Below are positions 32,006-39,000 of a stretch of DNA of 45,141 bases, piece by piece. The DNA is from Paenibacillus plantarum. GTDB lineage: Bacteria > Bacillota > Bacilli > Paenibacillales > NBRC-103111. The notes under the pieces are model-generated. The model saw nothing but the letters and a program-made list of their open reading frames with translations, ran no database searches and was not told where the DNA came from. Location: contig NZ_WHNY01000080.1 in NCBI RefSeq assembly GCF_013141695.1, positions 1 through 45,141 on the forward strand, given 5' to 3'. The stretch's first letter is position 1. Each line of letters begins with the position of its first letter. Made by a program: the position numbers and the translations under genes.

Positions 32006-33049
32006 TTGAAGAGAAAAGGCATAAAAATAGCTAAGATAACTATATTGACTGTTGTTCTTCTTGTTGCGGTCGGATTAATTTCCCCTACATGGACACCTGC
32101 AATTAAAGGCGACAACAGCATAAGTTTATTAGAGCAGATCGACATCAACGGCACTAGGCATGAAGTAATGATTAGGGGGAACGACCGGCGCAATCCGATA
32201 GTGATCTTTGTGCATGGCGGCCCAGGTTGTTCCGAAATTCCGTATGTACGGAAATACCAAAGATTGCTTGAGAAAAATTTTACAATTGTACACTATGATC
32301 AACGAGGCAGTGGGAAATCATATCATTTCTTTGAAGACTACTCCAATTTATCAACAGACTTGCTCGTGAATGATTTATTGGAGCTTACAGATGATGTGAA
32401 AGAGATGTTGGGACAATCGAAAGTGCTGCTGATAGGTCATTCTTTTGGTACATACATAGGGATGAAAGCTGCGGCTAAAGCCCCGGAGAAATTTGTTGCT
32501 TATATTGGTATTGGACAGGTTGCTGCTCATGTGCAAAGCGAATTGGACAGTTTGGATTATACTATAGACCAAGCAAAGCAAGCAGGGAATCAAAAAGATG
32601 CGGTACAATTAGAACAGCTTCGAGATCCCATCGAACGAGGGGAACAATTTACCCCTAGAGACATGATTCGGAAATACGGCGGAGCAGCACGATTAATTGA
32701 CGATAACAGGGATTATTATACAGGCTTTCTTTTTAATCGGGAATATAATTTACTTGATGTCATTCGTTATATGAAGGGGGTTTCGATCTCGCAGCAAATC
32801 TTATTGGAGGAAGAGTCAAAAAATCATATAACAGACATTGTCGATAGATTGGAGATTCCCTTTTATTTTGTCATGGGGCAATATGATTACATGACATCCG
32901 TAAATGCGGCAAGAGACTATTTTAATGTGCTGGAAGCATCTAAAAAGGATTTTGTTATTTTCAAAGAGTCAGCTCATTATCCACAGTTCGAGGAAAAAGA
33001 GTTATTTGCGGAATGGTTGAACGCTACATGGAGAGATATGGCTATCTAA
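32006..33049 (+). CDS. Alpha/beta hydrolase, proline iminopeptidase-like, membrane-anchored
   Basis: A 347-residue protein. One N-terminal hydrophobic helix (about 8-28) is followed by the enzyme. HGGPGCSEIPYV is the S33-peptidase oxyanion motif, YDQRGSGKS follows, the nucleophile elbow is GHSFGT, the acid is in MGQYDYMTSV and the His in ESAHYPQFEE. S33 peptidases (proline iminopeptidase, epoxide hydrolase relatives) share this set. Substrate not known. TTG 32006 follows AAAGGGAG. Confidence 0.85.
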   Translation: MKRKGIKIAKITILTVVLLVAVGLISPTWTPAIKGDNSISLLEQIDINGTRHEVMIRGNDRRNPIVIFVHGGPGCSEIPYVRKYQRLLEKNFTIVHYDQRGSGKSYHFFEDYSNLSTDLLVNDLLELTDDVKEMLGQSKVLLIGHSFGTYIGMKAAAKAPEKFVAYIGIGQVAAHVQSELDSLDYTIDQAKQAGNQKDAVQLEQLRDPIERGEQFTPRDMIRKYGGAARLIDDNRDYYTGFLFNREYNLLDVIRYMKGVSISQQILLEEESKNHITDIVDRLEIPFYFVMGQYDYMTSVNAARDYFNVLEASKKDFVIFKESAHYPQFEEKELFAEWLNATWRDMAI

Positions 33050-33241
33050 GTGATTGTTCTTTGAAATTCACAATCCCATAATGAGGGCTGTGAAACTGAC
33101 CACGGAGGGAGCAGGCACCGATGAGGTCAGGGGTTCGATCAGGCTCCATTGATCGAAGAGTAACCCAATGATCAAGCGTTATTGGGAGCCTACATAAATG
33201 GGGAGCCATTCCTGTTCCAGCCACTTGGTATGTCTCCTTAA
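33050..33241 (+). other. Gene-free stretch with inverted repeats
   Basis: No gene is seen. TTCGATCA-ggctccat-TGATCGAA at 33136-33159 is an 8-bp-arm inverted repeat and TGATCAA recurs nearby. GGTTCGATCAGG recalls a tRNA T-arm but no tRNA can be folded around it. Confidence 0.4.
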
Positions 33242-33316
33242 GCTAACGAAAGAACGAGAGTTCAATCTGGCAGCTGACCTTAATGGTACGGCTGCCTTTT
33301 TTTCAACTAAAAGGGA
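33242..33316 (+). repeat. Cassette-type repeat with terminator-like hairpin (copy 25)
   Basis: The left box GCTAACGAAAGAACG with palindrome GAAC-N4-GTTC is followed by hairpin GGCAGC-tgacc / ggtac-GGCTGCC and seven T, then a degenerate right end CAACTAAAAGGGAG. Confidence 0.75.
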
Positions 33317-33348
33317 GCCTCACGTTTTTAGAAGTGAGGGCTTTTTTT
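33316..33348 (+). terminator. Second terminator hairpin after copy 25
   Basis: AGCCTCAC / GTGAGGGCT stem with loop GTTTTTAGAA is followed by seven T. It lies directly behind the previous hairpin, so transcription is stopped twice. Confidence 0.7.
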
Positions 33349-33401
33349 GTCTTTTGGCGCGCGCTAGGGAATGGGGATCAAGTTCTTGTCATTAGAGGCC
33401 G

Positions 33402-33473
33402 CGTAAATAGCGGTTTTTTCGTTTTATGGGATAAAGTTCTTGTCAAAACCAAATGACAAGAACTTTATCCCAT
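33402..33473 (+). repeat. TTCTTGTCA family: perfect 20-bp-arm palindrome with a terminator in front
   Basis: CCGCGTAAATAGCGG plus T-run (33402-33418) precedes ATGGGATAAAGTTCTTGTCA (33426-33445), then eight bases AAACCAAA, then TGACAAGAACTTTATCCCAT (33454-33473). The arms pair perfectly. A decayed version with the same terminator is at 21531-21610. Further TTCTTGTCA units are at 33381-33392, 44838-44893 and 45055-45075. Confidence 0.9.
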
Positions 33474-33584
33474 TCCCGATTTTGACAAGAATATTATCTC
33501 ATTCCCGATGGACAGGATTGGAGACTTTTTGTTGGCCATCGGATCGGTTGCCTTTTCTAAATTAACGGGCAGAAGAGTGTAGCC
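33455..33584 (+). repeat. 129-bp duplicated block, copy B
   Basis: Nearly identical to 16219-16347. It starts in the second arm of the perfect palindrome and ends past a cassette-type right box (ATTAACGGGCAG, 33561-33572). The rest of 33585-33676 has no gene and is the leader of the DinB gene. Confidence 0.8.
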
Positions 33585-33676
33585 CACTAGAAATATTATG
33601 CGAACGCACGTTCTTTACAATTTCACCAGTTACGGGTATTATTAACATTATTTAAAAGGTATATAGGAGGATTAAT

Positions 33677-34129
33677 ATGGCTGATAAAGAAGTACTGGAC
33701 TATGGAGTAATAATCGAAGAAATAACGAGGTTTAAAAAGCTAGATGAACCTCGTTTCCTCGAACCAATAAGTGAAGGCAAATGGTCAGTTAAGGAAATAA
33801 TAGGTCATCTATTTTATTGGGATAAATTCATCCAGGAGAAACATTTTCCATATATAAATCAAGGAGCTGTATTAATCTCATTTCCGGACCATGATGAGCA
33901 TAATAGTGAGGCTATTCAATATATCAGTGTTTTTAAAACTACTGGCTCTTTAATAGATGAGTTTGTTGAGAAAAGAAGACAGTTAATTGAAATGATGTCT
34001 GGAATCGGGAGTGATGTAATATTTACAATTGGTTCGGGGAATCGTCAATTTACAATTGAGTCTTATCTAAAGATATTTATTGACCACGACATTCATCATC
34101 TTAAACAAATACAAGTACGATTAAGCTAA
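33677..34129 (+). CDS. DinB family protein (copy 3)
   Basis: A 150-residue DinB_2-type helical bundle: EEITRFKKLDEPRFLEPISE, then WSVKEIIGHLFYWDKF with first metal-type His (about 43), and C-terminal YLKIFIDHDIHHLKQIQVRL with the second His pair. The function is likely metal-dependent but the substrate is unknown. GGAGG at 33667-33671 precedes ATG 33677. The last codons and stop (TTAAGCTAA) coincide with the left box of the following repeat. Confidence 0.82.
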   Translation: MADKEVLDYGVIIEEITRFKKLDEPRFLEPISEGKWSVKEIIGHLFYWDKFIQEKHFPYINQGAVLISFPDHDEHNSEAIQYISVFKTTGSLIDEFVEKRRQLIEMMSGIGSDVIFTIGSGNRQFTIESYLKIFIDHDIHHLKQIQVRLS

Positions 34130-34305
34130 GCAGTGGACTATATCGCAATAAACAGGGAGCAGATTGCCGCGGCAGTTGCTCCCTGTTTTCATTAAAGAGT
34201 TATGCGTGGTTACAGGATACCCTAATCATCCACGACGGCAGCCAGTCGGCTGCCGTTTTCTCAAGTAATAGGAGGTTTAAGTAGTTCAGGGGCGAATACT
34301 AATTC
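34121..34305 (+). repeat. Cassette-type repeat plus a 3' extension, composite copy B
   Basis: The left box TTAAGCTAAGCAGTGG contains the DinB stop. Then ATCGCAATAAA, hairpin CAGGGAGCAG / TTGCTCCCTG, a degenerate right end, and the 3' extension shared with 17136-17245: TAATCATCCACGACGGC, hairpin GGCAGCCAG / CGGCTGCC with TTTTC, and GGAGGTTTAAGTAGTTCA. Similarity to copy A ends near 34305, where the methyltransferase pseudogene begins. Confidence 0.8.
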
Positions 34306-34960
34306 TGGCCAGTTCAGCATATCCGTCTCGGGGACATTCATTCTAGCACACCAAGTAGCGAATTCGAACGGCTTTCCTGTCTGCATCAGCTGTTCCACCC
34401 GGAAGCCGGTCAGCTCGATGCGACGAATCCACTACGTTTTTTTCCAAGTGCGGAAGTGGCTGGGGTCTCGCCGTTGTTCAATATCATTATAGAGGGTGTC
34501 GATCCGCTTCTGGAGAGATGTTGTCCATTAGAATAAAGCTTCCGCCGTACTTCAATACGCGCCATGCTTCCTCTACGAATCGGTCGGGGTCAGGAAAGTG
34601 ATGGGCGGCGATTCGGCAGCTGACCATATCGAATTGTTCTTTGGCAAAGGGAAGATTCTCCGCGTCCCCAACAACGTACCTGATATTCGTGCAGCCCTTC
34701 TTGGTAAGGAAAACTTCCGCTTCTTGCAACATCTCGGTAGTAATGTCCAGCGTGGTCACTTCACCGACAAAGGAGGCCAACGCCAAGGCGCAATGTCCGC
34801 CTCCGGTTGCGATATCGAGCGCCTGCGCGGCATTCTCCGGTTGAGCCCACTCGACTAATGTTTTCAAATCTTGGCCGGATGCATGACGTGGGCTAACGAC
34901 ATATTTAGAAGCGTTAGCTCCAAATTGGGCTTTAATCATGATCCTTTGTATCCATTCCAT
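34261..34960 (-). pseudogene. Class I SAM-dependent methyltransferase, frameshifted with an amber codon
   Basis: The minus-strand gene starts at ATG 34960 with GGAGGAG before it. Motif I is ALDIATGGGHCALALASF, then TLDITTEMLQEAEVFL, VVGDAENLPFAKEQFDMVSC and FVEEAWRVLKYGGSFILMDN, a Methyltransf_11 protein (UbiE-like). At about 34490 the frame shifts to NDIEQRRDPSHFRTWKKT, a TAG, and then WIRRIELTGFRVEQLMQTGK, and MNVPETDMLNWPEL. The C-terminus runs into the composite repeat, so the end is also lost. Confidence 0.75.
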
Positions 34961-34972
34961 CACTCCTCCAAT

Positions 34973-34989
34973 GTTTCATTGTATGAAAC
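34973..34989. promoter_or_regulatory. Inverted repeat upstream of the methyltransferase
   Basis: GTTTCAT-tgt-ATGAAAC is a perfect palindrome 13 bp before the start, between the ribosome binding site and the promoter region. A half-site GGTTTCA follows at 34993. It could be an operator; the regulator is unknown. Confidence 0.4.
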
Positions 34990-35073
34990 TCGGTTTCAAA
35001 AAACGAACCTATAATGGTAACATATCATGCTTAATTATAATTGTAAAGACGGAGACTCTGGTCTTACTAACGG

Positions 35074-35409
35074 TTGGATCAGTCCCTTTATGGCTGCGAT
35101 CTTCATGCGAAAGGACGTTGGCTCTTCGATTCGGCACAGCAACTCGAGGGCGTAGAAATGATTGCCGTGGACAATTTTAAGGCCATTCTGATGCACCGTA
35201 TGAAGGGACTTGCGGATGCCACTATCCGTCCTTGCGGATTGGAGCCTGTAGCATGGCATGCTGAACAGGAGATCGAAACAATCCAGCTTCTAGCTATTGC
35301 GGAGCTCGCGTCTGCAACTGGACGTTTGATAACCCTAAGTATTAAAGATGAGGCTTGCATATACGTGCGGCCTCTTTATTTTCGTAAAAATCATGAAGGA
35401 GTGTTTTAA
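35074..35409 (+). other. Weak open frame, probably not a gene
   Basis: An open frame on + (TTG 35074; DQSLYGCDLHAKGRWLFDSA onward) and two on - overlap here, all without a good ribosome binding site. The + frame reads through a terminator-like hairpin (GAGGCTTGCA / GTGCGGCCTC with TTTATTTT, 35350-35381). The higher GC content suggests old coding DNA. No family recognised. Confidence 0.25.
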
Positions 35410-35476
35410 TAATATAAATAACGTACTTTAGCAAGCACCAGTTAAAATAATAAATTGATTCTGGGAAGCTAATACT

Positions 35477-35490
35477 ACTATCGCGATAGT
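35477..35490. promoter_or_regulatory. Palindrome upstream of the STAS-like gene
   Basis: ACTATCGCGATAGT is a perfect 14-bp palindrome 40 bp before the gene, flanked by ACT/AAC. It follows AAGCTAAT, so it may be a modified left box of the cassette-type repeat or an operator. Confidence 0.4.
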
Positions 35491-35529
35491 AACTGTCATT
35501 AGATCAGCAAGTGAGAGGAGAGATTAATC

Positions 35530-35940
35530 ATGTTACATTATTACTTTTCTGATAAAGCTCATATTTTTTGGGATGATGTGATTGAATCTGTAGTGATTCG
35601 CTGGAGTTATTTAGCTCATGAGGAAGATTTTCGCCTCCCCCTTAATAAATTAGTTGAACTTGCAGCGATAAAAAAGGCGAAAAAAGCATTGTTCGATGAA
35701 AGCCATAGTCTGTTTATAGCAAAGGAGACACAATGGTTGTCTGACGAATGGTTTCCTAGATTATTAGACGCTGGCATAGAAATTATAGCTATCGTCTTTC
35801 CAGAGAAAACAGTTCCTAATATCGACGTAGGACAATCTATTGAAAAGAAAGATTCAACTGAATTGATTTATCGTGAATTCGATAATATTCATAGTGCAGT
35901 CAGCTGGCTATCATCAGTACCGATAGGGTGCGTTAATTAG
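35530..35940 (+). CDS. STAS/SpoIIAA-like domain protein
   Basis: A 136-residue single-domain protein. Pattern: SVVIRWSYLAHEEDFRLPLN, KLVELAAIKKAKKALFDESH, ETQWLSDEWFPRLLDAGIEI and a final YREFDNIHSAVSWLSS. This is a STAS-like fold family of widespread short proteins in which W-F-P-R-x-x-x-A-G is conserved. They are presumed signalling or binding modules; function unknown. GAGGAGAG precedes ATG 35530. Confidence 0.6.
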   Translation: MLHYYFSDKAHIFWDDVIESVVIRWSYLAHEEDFRLPLNKLVELAAIKKAKKALFDESHSLFIAKETQWLSDEWFPRLLDAGIEIIAIVFPEKTVPNIDVGQSIEKKDSTELIYREFDNIHSAVSWLSSVPIGCVN

Positions 35941-36096
35941 CAATTGAAATGACTTAAAAAAGTTTACAGTCATGCAAACATAAATTTTACTAATGATATT
36001 ATACAAAACTGGGGATAATTTCATTGTCCCGGAATTCTCGTTATACCGGACGACAGTAAGACAAGAAATTGTATAAACTGATCTCCGGAGGGGCCA

Positions 36097-39000
36097 ATGG
36101 TAAATAATACGGATAAAATTTGTCAAAGAGCGCGAGAACTTGCCTTACAGCATACGCCAACGTTAGTGCGAATCCAGCCTAAATACATATGGAATCAATT
36201 TGAGAAGAACATAGAGAGTTTAAGGGATTTTGTTATATCGTTGCAAAACAGTCCCGCAAGTTGTGCCTTACCAGCGGAAGAATGGCTGCTTGATAATGCT
36301 GAATTTATTGAGGAACAAGCAATAGAAGTAAAAGCTAATTTTACCAACCGCTCTTTTAATTACTTACCTTCTTTTCAAAAGAAGGGTATGTTACGAATCC
36401 AGAATCTTTGTGAGGATTATTTGGAGCAAGTTGACGGTATATTGGATGAGGAAACCCTTGTATCCTATATGAACGCATATCAAGAAGTATCGGCGTTGAA
36501 ACTTGCTGAAACCTGTTCCATCTCACTCATACTAAGGATGTCTTTGATAGGAAGGCTATCTGAAACGATGGCACTTGTCCGGGAACGTCGGGAGGTTTGC
36601 GTAGAAGTTGAACAGTTACTTTCAAGAATAGAACCTACCAAGTTAAATCCAGAGACGATTAACGCAGTCTTAGAAGAAGCAGAGCAACAAGTACCGCTAT
36701 CAGGTCCATGGATCGTCCATTTGATTAGTCACTTGCGGGAGTGGGCAGAGGATTCAGCGACAGTGCGGGAATGGTTAGTTTGCAAATTAGAGAATAGTTC
36801 TATGGATCTGGACCGCATTGTATCGTACGAGCATCAGCTTCAATCCTCCTTTCAGGTTAAGGCAGGTAATTTAATCAGCAGCTTGCGAAAAAATGAGCGT
36901 ATGGATTGGAATAGCTTATTTGAACGCATTAGCTTGTTAGATCAAACGTTTCGTCAGGATCGTACAGGTGACTATTCGCGGCTTGATTCTTATAGCAAGA
37001 ACGAAATCCTTCATCGAGTTGAAAAATTAGCGCACCGTATGCGTATACCCGAAAATTTGATTGCAAAAACTGCAGCAGCTCTTTCGAATGAAGAGAATGA
37101 TCGGTGGAGTGAAAAAAGAGGGCAGGCAGATGACTTACCACGATCGACGTTTGTGGCTTACTTTTTATTTGAACCAGCTGGAATTAAGAAGTTAGAGCAT
37201 TCCTTGCGATTATGCAGTAAAACTAGACAAGTGCGTGGAATAGGTATTGCCAAAAGATCAACTGGTACCTATTTATCTTTGCTAATCGGATTGTTCGCGC
37301 TTGCACTGATAGCATCTGCTTTTTGGATTGGGGGAGATCGTGGATTAACACCGTTAGGGTGGGTAGTTGTTTTACTTATGCTTTCCCTTCCTGTAAGCGA
37401 ATGGGTCATTACTTGGCTCCACTTTGGTATTGAGAGAATGATACGCCCTCGGCCTTTGCTGCGTTATGATTTTTCAAACGGAGTACCTTCCAATGCAACC
37501 ACGATGGTCGTCATTCCTGCCATATGGTCGACAACAGAGGAAGTAGAAGAGCTTGTTGATCGTCTGGAAATTCATTATTTAGCCAACCGCGATCCGAACA
37601 TACATTACGCTCTTTTGGGTGATTTTACTGATGCTGCGGAAGAAACGCTTCACAAAGACGAAGCGCTTGTTACTTTTACCAAAGAAAAAATTGCGATTCT
37701 CAACCGTATGTATGCGATCCCAGAAGGAGCAACCTTTCATTATTTCCAGCGCCGCAGAAAGTGGAACCCTGCTGAGGAAGTATTCATGGGATGGGAACGA
37801 AAACGCGGAAAATTGGTGGAGTTTGTCGAACTGCTGAAAGGAAGCAAAGAGACGAGTTTCGATTCTATGTTAAGTGAAACCGTGGATTTACCGCCAATTC
37901 GCTACATCATAACATTGGACGCGGATACACAACTTCCAATGGGAAGCGCACAGAGAATGATTGGTACGCTGCATCTTCCTTACAACAGACCACGCTTAAA
38001 TCAAGCGCGAACTAGGGTCATTGAAGGATACGGAGTACTGCAGCCTCGGATTGGAACTAGTTATGAGTCAGCCATGCAATCGAGGCTTGCTTACATTTGT
38101 TCGGAGCCAGGATTGGACCCGTATGCCTTTGCCGCTTCAGATCCTTACCAGGATGCAATGGAGCAGGGGATTTTTACGGGAAAAGGTATTTTTGATGTGG
38201 ATATATTTGCAGAGCTTTTATGCGAACGTATTCCTGAAAATACAGTGCTTAGCCACGATTTGCTTGAAGGAGGCTTTCTGCGGGCAGCTCTGCTATCGGA
38301 TGTTGAACTGATCGATAACCACCCGTCAAAGTTTCTAGCATATCAACAGCGTTTGCACAGGTGGGTCCGAGGAGATTGGCAGATGCTCTGTTGGCTTTTC
38401 CCTCATGTTTGCGACCGTCGTGGAACATTAAGACCCGTAGATCTGTCCGCTATTACACGTTGGCAAGTGATCGATAACTTGCGCCGCAGCTTACTTCCAA
38501 TTGCTTATCTCATACTCTTGGCACTTGGTTTAAGTGTTCTGCCTGGATCCTCGGTAGGTTGGTTTTCTTTCATTCTTGCAACCATGCTATTACCGATTAT
38601 CCGGCAATTTGTTCACATGAAGACCGTCATTTGGCATCCACGGAGGGTGTTGTCAACGGTTTTACACGTCTTAATGAATATTTTGACCTTACCATTCCAA
38701 AGTGCGGTTCTGCTCGATGCGATCGGGAAAACCCTATATAGACTGTCAATTAGCAAACGTCGTATGCTTGAATGGACAAGTTCTTCTCAAATTGAACGAA
38801 ACAATAAGGGAAAACAACAGGCGTTGCTTCTAGGATCACGTGGCGGATATGCATTGATTATCCTCTTTGCCATAGCGGTAGCACTGCAGCAGGAAAGTGC
38901 GTTAAGATGGCTGGGTTTCACGCTTGGTTTAATTTGGGCATTAGCTCCTCTCGCTGTCCGCTGGCTGGACCAGCCAATTCCACAGGAAGAGCTGCAATTC

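Noticed and set aside
33125..33170. tRNA-like T-arm (GGTTCGATC)
   Set aside because: No acceptor, D or anticodon arm can be built around it. The bases are better explained by the TTCGATCA/TGATCGAA inverted repeat.
829..34305. CRISPR array
   Set aside because: Repeats are spaced by whole genes, vary in length and carry different hairpins. No cas genes are present.
829..34305. Classical integron attC sites
   Set aside because: The boxes are mainly direct repeats with CTAACGGG, do not match RYYYAAC/GTTRRRY, and no intI is present. I keep the functional analogy only.
35035..35360. Two minus-strand open frames opposite 35074-35409
   Set aside because: No start signals and no domain character. 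They arise from GC-richer DNA without stops in several frames.
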